Notes: generated by a model not told the origin, from the sequence alone. Numbered from the stretch's first letter, positions 34,399-43,755 are shown. The stretch is DNA of 64,000 bases from Chloroflexota bacterium (GCA_013204555.1 JABMNO010000026.1:1-64000); one strand, 5' to 3'. Made by a program: numbers and translations.

Positions 34399-34828
34399 CT
34401 AGTCCACCGTGCCGACCATATTGAGAGTCAAAATACGGATCGAGATTGCGCCATTTCCAGACGATCACTTTGTAGTTTGGTAGGAGTGGGTGGCTCGAAA
34501 ATGTTTTGCCCTGGGGCCGAATCTGAATGATTCGGCGATTGTTCTTTTTCGCGTGTTTGATCTCACGTCGCACGCCATCTGCATTGTGCGTGTCACTTCC
34601 GAGTAGAACGACGAATAGACCACACTTTTTGATGGCTTTGTACGCTTCTGGGATCCACTGATGTTTCGACGCTTTGAACTGTTCTCGAATCGATAAGTCT
34701 GAAATTGGTTCGGGGTAGCCACGTGTTCTCGCCTGAGCAACCAGATTCCGAGCACTGGCATGGTCCCGATCGTACTCAAACGACACAAACACTCTTTCGC
34801 CGATTTTTCTTTTCTTCCGTCTAGTCAT
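34391..34828 (-). CDS. MTH538/ThsB-like TIR-domain protein
   Basis: A 145-residue protein of the MTH538 (DUF1863) TIR-like family, which includes Thoeris ThsB. It starts RVFVSFEYDRDHASARNLV, followed by ISDLSIREQF, IPEAYKAIKKCGLFVVLLGS and VRREIKHAKKNNRRIIQIRP. The latter segments form the flavodoxin-like core, with a candidate catalytic Glu in GVRREI. ThsB-type proteins hydrolyse NAD to cyclic ADP-ribose signals in phage defence; activity here is unproven. The frame is open far upstream; ATG 34828 (or 34840) is chosen from the domain start. It is the first gene of a three-gene operon. Confidence 0.78.
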   Translation of the reverse strand: MTRRKKRKIGERVFVSFEYDRDHASARNLVAQARTRGYPEPISDLSIREQFKASKHQWIPEAYKAIKKCGLFVVLLGSDTHNADGVRREIKHAKKNNRRIIQIRPQGKTFSSHPLLPNYKVIVWKWRNLDPYFDSQYGRHGGLDD

Positions 34829-35154
34829 GGCTGCGCTCATCAGAGATGATACGACTATTTGCGAGGGTGAATTCCTCGTGACCTCTATCACCGGAGACCC
34901 TTGTGCATGTGTCAACCCAACCGCCCCGCTCCCCACCCAGTGCCGAGTCCGCCCAAACCATCCACACCTCACAAATACATCCTCACGAATCCCTTTCCAC
35001 CGGCGGCCGACTCGTGCCGTACGATTCAAGCAGTAAACATTACATAGTGGACATGAACGTCCCAGCCGGGTAGTCGCAAGTTCAGATGCCACACGTGTTC
35101 CGACTCATCCGCCACACACAATCTGCCCGCGCCCGACGGCGAGTCATACCCTCC
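34829..35154. other. Intergenic region upstream of divergent TIR operon and lipoprotein
   Basis: About 325 bases. On the minus strand TTGACA at 34915-34910 stands 19 bp before TGATAG, a weak promoter candidate for the TIR operon. Nothing else is recognised; a longer in-frame extension of the TIR gene through this region looks non-coding. Confidence 0.4.
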
Positions 35155-36015
35155 ATGAATCTCCTTCACACTCTCGCCATCGCAGCACTCCTCATGCTGG
35201 CTGCTGCCTGCGGGAGTGATGCGGCCGTCAGTGAACCGACCGCGCCCGTGGCGGCCCCAACTACGACTGTTGCGCAAACGGCGATTCCAGCGGCCACGCC
35301 GACCATCACGCCAGCGGTGGAACCGGCTGCAACAGTCGTATCGACCGCTGTGGAACAGGAGACACCCGTTCCGGCCACCACCCCCGAACTGACGGCCACG
35401 TCCGGGCAGGGCGAGGTCCGCTTGCTCAAACCTGCCGATTTATTTGCCGTATTGATCTCCAAAGATGATCTGTCCGGGGCGTTCATCCACTCCGATTCAT
35501 TTGATATGGGCGATGACCCCACAAGCAGGTCATTTAGTGGATCTGATTTCGATGGTTGGGGATGGCAAACCGGCGCAGACACAACCCATGAACAAGAAAA
35601 CATTTACGTCGTTCAGTCTGGTGTGAGCACCGCCGCAAGGATCTTCAGCAAGATCGACGTTTATCAGGACGCCACCGGCGCCACAAAAGCGTTCAAAGCC
35701 GAGAATCAGTTCGTCGAATCAAGCGCGAAAGACGGAATCGAAGGCAGCCTCGCCTATCCATTGCCCGCCCTCAAAGTCGAAGAATTGTCCGGTGATTCGA
35801 TAGGGGACGAGGATTTCAGAATTGAGATAGAAGCGGGAGACGAGGATTCATGCGGCGAACTGCTGATGATGAATCTCATCGTTGTGCGGGCGCGCCTTGG
35901 CAACTCCATCGTGCAGGTGGGCAGTTCAGAGTGGGGCAGTGAGGTCCAACTGCCAGTTGTGGAACGCCTCGCCGAGTTGCTACTGAATCGCGTGAGGAAC
36001 GCCGCCGCGCAGTAA
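35155..36015 (+). CDS. Thr/Pro-rich lipoprotein
   Basis: A 286-residue secreted lipoprotein. The signal peptide MNLLHTLAIAALLMLAAACG ends in a lipobox with the lipidated cysteine. Residues about 25-90 are a low-complexity spacer (AAPTTTV, ATPTITPAVEPA) that likely crosses the cell wall. The C-terminal globular part (LLKPADLFAVLISKDDL to the end) is mixed alpha/beta and contains GWGWQTGAD and ERLAELLLNRVRNA. The family is not recognised. The ORF is open upstream, but ATG 35155 gives a standard signal peptide. It stands alone, with a hairpin at 36142-36173 beyond. Confidence 0.75.
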   Translation: MNLLHTLAIAALLMLAAACGSDAAVSEPTAPVAAPTTTVAQTAIPAATPTITPAVEPAATVVSTAVEQETPVPATTPELTATSGQGEVRLLKPADLFAVLISKDDLSGAFIHSDSFDMGDDPTSRSFSGSDFDGWGWQTGADTTHEQENIYVVQSGVSTAARIFSKIDVYQDATGATKAFKAENQFVESSAKDGIEGSLAYPLPALKVEELSGDSIGDEDFRIEIEAGDEDSCGELLMMNLIVVRARLGNSIVQVGSSEWGSEVQLPVVERLAELLLNRVRNAAAQ

Positions 36016-36141
36016 TCCTCCCACTGACGAATCCTTCTCGACCCACCCGACGCCACACATACGTCCTACCAACTCACAACGCGCCGGTGGCTGACGGGCA
36101 CAAGCCCTTCAGCCGATAGAGCACGAACATATGGATCAGGC

Positions 36142-36173
36142 CGTCGTTGCGGATCACTGTGTCCGCAACGACG
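36142..36173. terminator. Perfect 12-bp-arm hairpin between convergent genes
   Basis: CGTCGTTGCGGA pairs with TCCGCAACGACG across an 8-nt loop. It lies between the rightward lipoprotein and the leftward SDR gene. There is no T-run. Confidence 0.55.
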
Positions 36174-36227
36174 CATAAAGCGGGTGCAGCTATCGCAGAC
36201 GCCCCTACATCATAGGGTCAGCGACGC

Positions 36228-37055
36228 CTACAGGCTCATCATTCCGCCGGCGACGATTATGGTTTGTGAGCTGATGTGATCGGCATCTCGACTCGCCAGG
36301 AACGCCACGGCCGCGGCGATATCCTCAGGCAGGCCCAGTCGTCCAAGCGGTATTTTCTCGACGCGAGTTTGGATGTGCTCTCCGGGCGCGAGTCCCAGCT
36401 GCTTCTGACCAATTTCGAGATCTACGGGCGCGTGAAATGCGGTGTCGATTATTCCCGGAGCGATCGCGTTCACCCTCACGCCGTATGGCGCCAGACTGGC
36501 TGCGGCCACGGTTGTGAGATTGATCAACCCCGCCTTTGCCGCCGCATATGGCGGTGATGACGTGGGTCCGCCCCACGTGCCCGCGACCGATGCGATGTTG
36601 ACGATGCTGCCGGAACGCTCCCGCATCATCGCCTTTCCAGCTTCCTGCATCACGAAAAACGCGCCTTTGAGGTTGAGATCCATCGTCCAATCCCAGTTTT
36701 CCTCGGTCACCTCAGGGAAGGGCACCGGCTTGACCGCGCCCGCGTTGTTGACGAGAACATCTAGACGGCCATATCGCTCCAGCGTAGCGTCGATAAATCG
36801 AGGTGCGTCGGCAATGTTTGAAGCATCAAAAACTCCGCCTGCTGCCTCAATACCAGCCTCTGCCAGTTCAGAGAGGGTATCCTCAAGGCGCTCGCCGGAA
36901 ATGTCGCTGATGAAGAGGGACCCGCCTTCCCGGCCCAGGCGCATGGCGCTGGCGCGGCCGTTGCCGCTCCCCGCCCCGGTTACCGCAACTACGTTCCCTT
37001 CCATCCGATTCCCATAGCGAATCTCGCTGTCCCCTGATTGAGTTGTGCCTGCCAT
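36228..37055 (-). CDS. SDR-family oxidoreductase
   Basis: A 275-residue short-chain dehydrogenase. The cofactor motif is TGAGSGNGRASAM, an unusual GxGxNG variant of GxxxGxG. Then come DVLVNNAGAV, SIVNIASVAGTWG (catalytic Ser), YAAAKAGLINLTTV (Tyr-x-x-x-Lys) and IVAGGMMSL at the end. The Asp in FISDISGERL favours NAD(H). It resembles 3-oxoacyl-ACP-reductase-like sugar/alcohol dehydrogenases; the substrate is unknown. The start at 37055 has GGGAGGGGACCAG upstream. A long non-coding region lies upstream, so it probably has its own promoter. Confidence 0.87.
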   Translation of the reverse strand: MAGTTQSGDSEIRYGNRMEGNVVAVTGAGSGNGRASAMRLGREGGSLFISDISGERLEDTLSELAEAGIEAAGGVFDASNIADAPRFIDATLERYGRLDVLVNNAGAVKPVPFPEVTEENWDWTMDLNLKGAFFVMQEAGKAMMRERSGSIVNIASVAGTWGGPTSSPPYAAAKAGLINLTTVAAASLAPYGVRVNAIAPGIIDTAFHAPVDLEIGQKQLGLAPGEHIQTRVEKIPLGRLGLPEDIAAAVAFLASRDADHISSQTIIVAGGMMSL

Positions 37056-37609
37056 CTGGTCCCCTCCCGGATTCGATTGCCTGATGATGCGGCTATGGTA
37101 ACGCCACAGGCAGTAGTCGATACCGAGCAGCGGCGTTGCGCCGGGCTAGCGCTGAGACTACCGGGGCGCGTTCACGTGATCGGTAGCCATCCGGCGTGGT
37201 TCTCCCGGAAAAGGTCCCACATCCGCTGGTTCCGCCCTGTTTCAGGTTTCCTGGCACCCTGTACGCAACTATGCTCCCGCGTTTCGTACTTGAGAAAGTA
37301 ATCTGGGCATCAGTCACGGGTGGTGTACCGGGGATTGGGAGCGGAGTGTGTTCACTATTTACGGAACGCACAGCCAATGAGAATACCCGGATCGTTCTCA
37401 CTGATTTACGATTTCCATCGTGGTTTTATCGTCTGGTATACTTAACGGGCCACAAGGCATTTCGACGGTCTCAACTTCTAACGGTTTTAGTTGTGGCCGT
37501 GCGCATAGATCACTGCACATGCTCTCAGGATACGCACCAGCGAACCCCGAAGGAACTGCGCTCGGGTTGGTGCGAAAAAGTTTATCCGCTAAGGCGGAGG
37601 AGTATGTAG
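37056..37609. other. Long intergenic region upstream of the RRM gene
   Basis: About 550 bases with no supported ORF. It contains an extended -10 (TGGTATACT, 37434-37442), and from about 37449 to 37609 probably the 5' untranslated leader of the RNA-binding protein, long enough for post-transcriptional control. No known riboswitch motif is visible. Confidence 0.4.
37434..37442 (+). promoter_or_regulatory. Extended -10 promoter for the RRM gene
   Basis: TGG-TATACT is an extended -10 element. No good -35 is seen. It would give a leader of about 160 nt before the RRM gene. Confidence 0.45.
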
Positions 37610-37933
37610 TTGAATATTTACGTAGGTAATCTTAGCTTCGACACGAATGACGAGTCGCTTCGCGCGGCTTTTGCAGTCCACGGCGCGGTCGATTCCGCTC
37701 GTGTGATCACCGACCGGGAATCAGGCCGCTCACGTGGCTTTGGTTTCGTTGAGATGTCGGATAGCGGCGAGGCGAACACGGCCATGACGGCCATGACCGG
37801 CTCGATGCTCGATGGACGCGAAGTGAACGCCAACGAAGCCAAGCCCCGTGAGGAACGTGGTAGCGGCGGCGGCGGCGGTGGTCGTGGCGGTTACGGCGGC
37901 GGCGGTGGTGGCGGCGGACGTCGCGACTGGTAG
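37610..37933 (+). CDS. Glycine-rich RRM RNA-binding protein
   Basis: A 107-residue protein with one RNA-recognition motif: MNIYVGNLSFDTNDESLRAA (RNP2 = IYVGNL), then SRGFGFVEM (RNP1). The C-terminal 25 residues are glycine-rich (GGGGGGRGGYGGG) and end RRDW. This layout is typical of bacterial cold-shock-associated RBPs that bind and remodel mRNA. The start is TTG, with GGAGG about 13 nt upstream. It follows a long leader and is terminated by a canonical hairpin, so it is a single-gene unit, possibly cold-regulated. Confidence 0.93.
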   Translation: MNIYVGNLSFDTNDESLRAAFAVHGAVDSARVITDRESGRSRGFGFVEMSDSGEANTAMTAMTGSMLDGREVNANEAKPREERGSGGGGGGRGGYGGGGGGGGRRDW

Positions 37934-37958
37934 ACCGTCGACGAACGATTGTCGACAG

Positions 37959-37993
37959 AAGGTCCCGATGCAACATCGGGACCTTCTTCTTTT
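37959..37993 (+). terminator. Rho-independent terminator
   Basis: AAGGTCCCGATG-CAA-CATCGGGACCTT forms a 12-bp stem with a 3-nt loop. It is followed by CTTCTTTT, 25 nt after the RRM gene stop. Confidence 0.9.
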
Positions 37994-38112
37994 AACGGCC
38001 AAGTGCGATTCGAAATCCTTGGCCGTTAAGATCCGCCCCTGCGGGATCCTCGGCCAGATGGCTCACACCCGGCCGAGCTTACCCATTGGCGGCAGCGAGA
38101 CGAAGCAGAAGA

Positions 38113-39645
38113 TTACTCTAGAAAGTTGATTAGCTTGCGGGTGACGGTCGGGTGACGGAGTTTTCGCAGCGCCTTCGCTTCAATCTGGCGAATGCGCTCC
38201 CGTGTGACGCTGAACTCCCGTCCGACCTCTTCAAGCGTCCGGCTACGGCCGTCTTCCAGACCAAACCGGAGCTCCAGGACGCGGCGTTCACGCTCGCTCA
38301 GCGTGTCGAGGACATTGCCCACCTGTTCCTTCAGGGACTGAATCGCAGCCGCATCGGCAGGTGACACAGCCGTTGGGTCTGGAATGAAGTCACCCAGTTT
38401 GGAATCGCCTTCCTCACCGATCGGGGTCGCGAGCGAAACTGGCTCCTGCGAAATCTTCAAGACTTCGATGACCTTTTCAGTGGAGATCTCCATGTCCTTA
38501 CCGATCTCTTCGGCGGTTGGCTCTCGGCCGTACTCCTGGACCAGACGTCGGCTAACGCGGAGCAGCTTGTTGATCGTCTCCACCATATGGACTGGTACGC
38601 GGATGGTGCGAGCCTGTTCGGCGATGGAGCGTGTGACTGCCTGACGAATCCACCAGGTTGCATACGTGGAAAACTTGTAGCCCTTGCGGAACTCGAACTT
38701 CTCCACTCCGCGCATCAGGCCAATGTTGCCCTCCTGGATCAGATCGAGCAAAGACATTCCGCGTCCGATGTACTTCTTGGACACAGAGACGACCAACCTG
38801 AGATTGGCCTCCGCCAGATGCAGTTGTGATTTCTCGCACTCGATCCGTACACGCGCCAGGTGAGAGTTAAATAGTAGCTCGTACATGTCCAGTTTTCTTG
38901 CAACATCACGGCTCTGTATGGTCCTCCCGAGACTCTTCAGTTTTGAGTCGTCGCCAAGCGCTATTCTGGCCTCGGGTGGCACAAGCTTTGAGAGGACCGA
39001 TAGATCCACGATGTGCGGCTGAACCTCTTCAAGGGCTATCGAAAGAGCGTCCGAGAGGTAGGCGATGAACTCTTCTTTGTCGGGGCCATCGATGAGCTTT
39101 CTGATCTCGGGTTCCAGGATGATCTTGCTGAGTGTCATATCGCCCGGAATACCCAGGTACCGCGCCGTCGCCTCGGCTACGGCGTGCTCTGCGCTCAGGC
39201 GCTTCAATATCTCCCGGGTTGTGGTGCCAGCAGAAGGCCTCTTGTCACCTTCACCCATTATTTCGTCTTCGATCGCAGTCAGATGCTTCTGGAGTTCAAT
39301 CGCTCTTGAGAGAACCCGCTCGTCCTCGGCCGTCAAAAGTCCAACGCGGCCAATCTCCCGAAGGTACATCCGAATGGGATCGTCGGAAAGTTCACCTTCC
39401 TCCCGTTGATCTCCCCAAAGAGCGGCTTGATCGGAGTCATGCTGCGCGGCCCTACCGGCTTCCCACTGGTCCAGGTCGGAGGAACTCAACATGCCCGACG
39501 CAGGCGCCAGTCCTGGTGCTCTTTCATCGTCGTCCCCGAAGTCTTCACCGGGGAGGCGGGGCGCGAGCTGAATCACATCAGCGTCTTCGGCCAGGTCTTC
39601 CACCACTATCGGGTTGGACTCCATCGACCGTCTTTGTCGTGGCAT
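38113..39645 (-). CDS. rpoD: Primary sigma factor RpoD/SigA
   Basis: A 510-residue housekeeping sigma-70. The N-terminal 85 residues are acidic (region 1.1-like). Region 1.2 is [18 protein letters not shown] non-conserved insert spans about residues 110-275. Region 2 has [16 protein letters not shown] and [14 protein letters not shown] (-10 recognition). Region 3 starts [15 protein letters not shown]. Region 4.2 is [18 protein letters not shown] (-35 recognition). The order is complete, so this is the primary sigma, not an ECF. It stands alone, with over 400 nt of leader/intergenic DNA upstream. Confidence 0.97.
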   Translation of the reverse strand: MPRQRRSMESNPIVVEDLAEDADVIQLAPRLPGEDFGDDDERAPGLAPASGMLSSSDLDQWEAGRAAQHDSDQAALWGDQREEGELSDDPIRMYLREIGRVGLLTAEDERVLSRAIELQKHLTAIEDEIMGEGDKRPSAGTTTREILKRLSAEHAVAEATARYLGIPGDMTLSKIILEPEIRKLIDGPDKEEFIAYLSDALSIALEEVQPHIVDLSVLSKLVPPEARIALGDDSKLKSLGRTIQSRDVARKLDMYELLFNSHLARVRIECEKSQLHLAEANLRLVVSVSKKYIGRGMSLLDLIQEGNIGLMRGVEKFEFRKGYKFSTYATWWIRQAVTRSIAEQARTIRVPVHMVETINKLLRVSRRLVQEYGREPTAEEIGKDMEISTEKVIEVLKISQEPVSLATPIGEEGDSKLGDFIPDPTAVSPADAAAIQSLKEQVGNVLDTLSERERRVLELRFGLEDGRSRTLEEVGREFSVTRERIRQIEAKALRKLRHPTVTRKLINFLE

Positions 39646-40092
39646 AAGCTGCTGCTACCTCTCAAAACGCGTCTCAGCCGCCTGGCCGCACTGGTGTTCT
39701 TGCTTCAATTAACTTCCACTTCTTCAACCCGGGTAGTTCGCTATCACGCGAGAAGCGGACACATTTCAGGGACTCATGCCCCTCCGGTGGGTTGTCCAGC
39801 GATTGGAGTGGGAAGCGCTCAATCAGACCCTCATGCCGCTGGACAGCGACGGGATCAGATCGCTTGACCTCTCCATTGTATGCCGTCTTCCGTAGCTACG
39901 GTCACACCATCCACCTCTCCGCCGGGGCCGCCCATTCGCTATCTGGAAGAACTCATCCCAGAGGCGCTAAGAGGGCGCATGTCCACCTGAGGTGGATGCC
40001 ACTACGTGTAGTTTCCACCAGCCTCAAGGTTGTAAACAACGTTCATTGGAACTACGAATAGGGGTGGCTGCGGAGCTGCACCCAGGCGGGGG
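39646..40092. other. Intergenic region upstream of rpoD
   Basis: About 450 bases between rpoD and the RraA-like gene, both leftward. It contains short inverted segments (TCCACCTGAGGTGGA near 39980) but no supported ORF or RNA gene. The rpoD promoter should lie here; I could not pick a convincing -35/-10. Confidence 0.4.
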
Positions 40093-40833
40093 TCACCCTT
40101 GCCGCTTCTTCCACTCCTCGTAAATGCGCTCGGTATCCTCGTTGAACGGGTAGAAGGACTTGGGTGAGATGCCTTCACGCTGGGTGTGCTCTATGACCGC
40201 CTGCTCAACCTCATCGTGATGCTCAGCCTCGTCGATAATCTCCGCGGCAAGCTGGGATGGCAGAACCACCACGCCATCGTCATCGCCCATGATGACGTCG
40301 CCGGGCCAGACGAGGACCCCGCCGCATGCGACCGGCTCGTTAACCTCGTACGGCATGATGTGCGGCTCTCCTACCGTTGGCGTACTGCCGCCTGCGAACA
40401 CGGGATAGCCGTAGAGGATCACCTTGTGGCCGTCTCGGACCCCGCCGTCGGTCACCAGGCCAGCGGCCTTCTGGGTCAGAATGCGGGAGAAAACAACATC
40501 GCCGCCGGTCGATACACCGCTGAGCCCCATAGCGTCGCCAACAAACACGTCGCCGGGCTTGAGAGCTTCCAGCGCCCTCCAGCGAGGGGTCTCGTTCCAG
40601 CCTTCGCCGTGGTCTCCCGTGGCAACTCGCTCGCCAAGATCGGGCCGTGACGGAAGGTACCGAAGCGTCACTGCGCGGCCGACCATTCGACGACCTTTCG
40701 CAAGGCTGTGAACTCCTTCCATGTAGACCTTGTCGTAGCCACGCCGCAGCAGCTGGCCAAGCACGGTTGCGTTGGACACGTTCCGGAGCCGCTCAAGCAA
40801 CTCATCTGGCACCTGCGCGCTGGGGTCTGCCAT
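40093..40833 (-). CDS. RraA-like / HMG aldolase family protein
   Basis: A 246-residue protein of the RraA/4-hydroxy-4-methyl-2-oxoglutarate aldolase family. The core shows ALKPGDVFVGDAMG, GLVTDGGVRDGHKV (the GGxRD loop that binds metal and substrate) and PGDVIMGDDDGVVVLP. The last 50 residues (HTQREGISPKSFYPFNEDTE) extend beyond RraA, as in the class II pyruvate aldolases and dimethylmenaquinone-methyltransferase-annotated relatives. An aldolase or decarboxylase acting on keto acids is more likely than RNase E inhibition. It is monocistronic. Confidence 0.87.
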   Translation of the reverse strand: MADPSAQVPDELLERLRNVSNATVLGQLLRRGYDKVYMEGVHSLAKGRRMVGRAVTLRYLPSRPDLGERVATGDHGEGWNETPRWRALEALKPGDVFVGDAMGLSGVSTGGDVVFSRILTQKAAGLVTDGGVRDGHKVILYGYPVFAGGSTPTVGEPHIMPYEVNEPVACGGVLVWPGDVIMGDDDGVVVLPSQLAAEIIDEAEHHDEVEQAVIEHTQREGISPKSFYPFNEDTERIYEEWKKRQG

Positions 40834-41014
40834 GGATCTATCTCCTGTGGTCTCTGATATGCCTGTGATTTCAGGTATGAAAGGAAGCGGACAGTATAGG
40901 GCGCATGTGCATCAGCCGGGGCGGATACCGGCGAAGGACGCGCGGCGGGGCGATTCGTGAATTGCTCCGACGGGATGGGCGAGGTAACAGCGGTTCTGGC
41001 GCTAGACTTTAGCG

Positions 41015-41674
41015 ATGGATGCACTAACGGGAATCATCGTCGCTGGTGGGCGGGCATCGAGGCTGGGTCAATCTAAGCCTCTTGTGCGCGTGGGCGGACA
41101 ACTTATGCTTGCGCGGATTGCAGCGGCGCTGGATAAAGTTTGCGCTGAAACCGTGCTCGTAGTCCGGACCGATCAGGACGACGCCGTCGCGGACACCGCT
41201 CTCTCACTCCGTATGCACGTAGTCGTCGACAACTTCCCCGATGCGGGGCCGTTGGGCGGTATCGAGGCAGGCTTGCGCGCCGCAACCACAGATATCGCAT
41301 TCGTCACCGGCGCAGACCATCCATTCGTGTCATCCGAACTGATCTCCGCGTTAAATAATCGGACTGAAGACTATGACGCCGTGGTTCCCGAGATAAACAA
41401 CCTGCTCCAGCCGTTACACGCCATCTACCGCGCCTCGCTGGCCGATGAGATGGCGACAGCGCTGCAAGAAGACTTGCGATCGCCAATGAACTTCCTGCGT
41501 GAACTCATCAATGCGAATCGAGCGGTTGTGTACCCGGAAGAGCACGCTCGTGCCATCGACCCCGATCTGCGTTCGTTTGTAGACGTGGACAATCCGGACG
41601 ACCTCACCCGCGCACGCGGGATGCTGCGGAAATCAGAGGTTATTCGGCCGGATATCCGGGGGACAGGGATCTAG
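41015..41674 (+). CDS. mobA: Molybdenum cofactor guanylyltransferase-like protein
   Basis: A 219-residue nucleotidyltransferase of the MobA type, which attaches GMP to molybdopterin. The N-terminal signature is GIIVAGGRASRLGQSKPL (dinucleotide/GTP loop), followed by DNFPDAGPLGGIEAGL and the Mg-binding FVTGADHPFVSSELI. DNPDDLTRARGML near the end is also typical. No other moco genes are nearby. CobY/MobA-like proteins for other cofactors are possible but less likely. ATG at 41015. Confidence 0.88.
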   Translation: MDALTGIIVAGGRASRLGQSKPLVRVGGQLMLARIAAALDKVCAETVLVVRTDQDDAVADTALSLRMHVVVDNFPDAGPLGGIEAGLRAATTDIAFVTGADHPFVSSELISALNNRTEDYDAVVPEINNLLQPLHAIYRASLADEMATALQEDLRSPMNFLRELINANRAVVYPEEHARAIDPDLRSFVDVDNPDDLTRARGMLRKSEVIRPDIRGTGI

Positions 41675-41851
41675 TCTCTCGCTGCAGAAAGGTTGTTCTG
41701 AGGGCGGAGCCTCGCCTTGGTCTTCCCCCGCAAGTATCTCCGCCATTTCTATCGAAACCGTCTGAGCATCACCCTTCCCTCACGAATTTCGTGATCAATA
41801 CTGCTAGATTTTTCAAGTACGACGACACCCGGTTCTACGGAGGATTTGATC

Positions 41852-42235
41852 GTGCAATCACGTTTTTCGAGCGTTTCCATTGCAATTGGGCTAGTGGCAG
41901 TGATCATCGCGTCGGTGGTCGTCTTGCTACTCGTATCCATCGATAGGGAATTCGTGCCCGGAATTGTTGAGCTCAGCGTGGCTCTTGGCCTGGCGGGGCT
42001 TTTCGGTGTCGCGATGCTATTTGGATTGGGCCCACGAAATGCGCTGGAACAACGTCTGAAGAATGTGCGGACAGGCGAAATTCTTTTCGCTACCGCAGCC
42101 GCTGGCTTGCTGGCTCTCACCGCAGGACTCGCGGCGGCTGAAGAGAACTTCCCGTGGCCGGTACCTCTCATTGGAGTGGTACTACTTGCAGCCGCAGCAC
42201 TACGAAACACCCGAGACGGGGCGCAGACCCGCTAA
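41852..42235 (+). CDS. Small four-helix membrane protein
   Basis: A 127-residue protein with about four hydrophobic segments (SIAIGLVAVIIASVVVLLLV, IVELSVALGLAGLFGVAMLF, ILFATAAAGLLALTAGLAA, VPLIGVVLLAAAAL) and a positively charged loop RNALEQRLKNVRTGE. GTG at 41852 is favoured because ACGGAGG ends 8 nt before it; a TTG at 41846 is too close. It is about 90 nt upstream of citrate synthase on the same strand and may be co-transcribed. The family is not recognised. Confidence 0.65.
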   Translation: MQSRFSSVSIAIGLVAVIIASVVVLLLVSIDREFVPGIVELSVALGLAGLFGVAMLFGLGPRNALEQRLKNVRTGEILFATAAAGLLALTAGLAAAEENFPWPVPLIGVVLLAAAALRNTRDGAQTR

Positions 42236-42326
42236 GCCGCCAAAGGGCGCTTATAGCCGGGCCAAGGCAGGTGCGACCACGCTCCCTGCCTCGTTGGGAC
42301 ACGGGTTCAACCATAACGGAGTACAT

Positions 42327-43634
42327 ATGCCTGACACACTGACCATCATCGACAATCGCACAGGAACAAAACGAGATATCCCGATTTCATCCGGGACCTA
42401 CCCGCTTTACGGTTCAGCAATACCCGGCAGTGATGTTCATCTTGCAAAACAGTCCGAAGATGATTTCGGACTACTGACCTACGACCCCGGATTGGGTAAC
42501 ACGGCATCTTGCCGAAGCGCTGTCACGTTCATAGATGGCGAGAAGGGGATTCTCAGGTATCGCGGCTACACCATTGAGGAGTTGGCAGGCAAAAGTAGCT
42601 TTCTGGAGGTCGCATATCTTCTGATTCACGGAGAGCTACCGGACGCAACGCAACTGAGCGGTTGGAAATGGGATATTACCCACCACACCATCATCCACGA
42701 GAAGATCAAGCGGTTCCTTGATGGATTCCATCACGACGCCCACCCCATGGGAATTCTGGTCAGCACGGTGGCAGCGCTCTCAACCTTCTACCCGGAGTCA
42801 CAGAACATCCGCGACGAAGACAACAGGCGCAGGCAGATCCGTCGGCTGATAGCCAAGATGCCGACCCTTGCGGCGTTCGCATACCGCTACAGCATTGGCA
42901 TGCCCTACGCATACCCGGACAACGATCTCTCCTACGCTGGCAATTTCCTGAACATGATGTCAAAGGTAGCCGAGCCAAAGTACTCCCCTGATCCTGTTCT
43001 TGAAGAAGTGCTGGACACTCTCTTCATCATTCACGCGGACCATGAGCAAAATTGCAGTACAAACGCTATGCGCAGCGTTGGCTCGTCTGACGCCGACCCT
43101 TACGTAAGCGTCTCAGCCGCGGTGGCTGCCCTCTACGGCCCGTTGCACGGTGGCGCCAGCGAACAGGTCCTGCTGATGCTGGAAGAGATTGGCGATAAGA
43201 AGAATGTGCCCGAGTACATAAAACGCGTTCTGGCTGGCGAGTTCCGCCTGATGGGCTTTGGCCACCGTGTCTACAAGAACCACGACCCTCGAGCGAATAT
43301 CCTGCGTGATCTGGCGCCGCGTGTATTCGAAGTCACGGGCAAGAATCCGCTCCTGGAAGTAGCGATAGAGCTTGAACGAATCGCCCTGGAAGACGAATAC
43401 TTCGTTAGTCGTCAACTCTATCCAAACGTAGACTTCTACTCCGGTATCGTCTACCAGGCGATGGGATTCCCTACGTCCATGTTCCCGGTGCTATTCGCCA
43501 TCCCACGCACGGCTGGCTGGTTGGCTCACTGGGAAGAGATGCGGAATGACCCGGACCTCCGGATAACCCGCCCCCGGCAGGTATACATCGGCGCTGAAGA
43601 GCGGGAGTACGTCGCAATCACCGACCGCCGTTAA
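42327..43634 (+). CDS. gltA: Citrate synthase
   Basis: A 435-residue enzyme condensing acetyl-CoA and oxaloacetate in the TCA cycle. It has TYDPGLGNTASCRSAVTFID, YRGYTIEELAGKS, ADHEQNCSTNAMRSVGSS (His), GPLHGGASEQ and GFGHRVYKNHDPRA (active-site His/Arg), VDFYSGIVYQAMG (catalytic Asp) and RTAGWLAHWEE. Length and order match type II-like citrate synthase. The ATG at 42327 has CGGAG upstream; a much longer frame (from 42063) overlaps the preceding gene and is not real. It may also serve the 2-methylcitrate reaction, but the motifs favour citrate. Confidence 0.96.
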   Translation: MPDTLTIIDNRTGTKRDIPISSGTYPLYGSAIPGSDVHLAKQSEDDFGLLTYDPGLGNTASCRSAVTFIDGEKGILRYRGYTIEELAGKSSFLEVAYLLIHGELPDATQLSGWKWDITHHTIIHEKIKRFLDGFHHDAHPMGILVSTVAALSTFYPESQNIRDEDNRRRQIRRLIAKMPTLAAFAYRYSIGMPYAYPDNDLSYAGNFLNMMSKVAEPKYSPDPVLEEVLDTLFIIHADHEQNCSTNAMRSVGSSDADPYVSVSAAVAALYGPLHGGASEQVLLMLEEIGDKKNVPEYIKRVLAGEFRLMGFGHRVYKNHDPRANILRDLAPRVFEVTGKNPLLEVAIELERIALEDEYFVSRQLYPNVDFYSGIVYQAMGFPTSMFPVLFAIPRTAGWLAHWEEMRNDPDLRITRPRQVYIGAEEREYVAITDRR

Positions 43635-43755
43635 GGTCGTATCAGGTTCGCGGGTCAATCTGGCGGGATTGGCCTGCGAGTCTGGTTCGGAGGCCCGATC
43701 ACAGTTCGACAAGGCCTAACGTCAGTGAGAAACCTGAGTTCCCTCACATCCGAAC

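Noticed and set aside
37707-37976. Antisense ORFs across the glycine-rich RRM tail
   Set aside because: They are mirror frames of the GGC-rich coding sequence; composition (Arg/His repeats) is artefactual.
42063-42326. Long 5' extension of the citrate synthase frame
   Set aside because: It overlaps the four-helix membrane gene in another frame and is not protein-like. ATG 42327 has a ribosome site.
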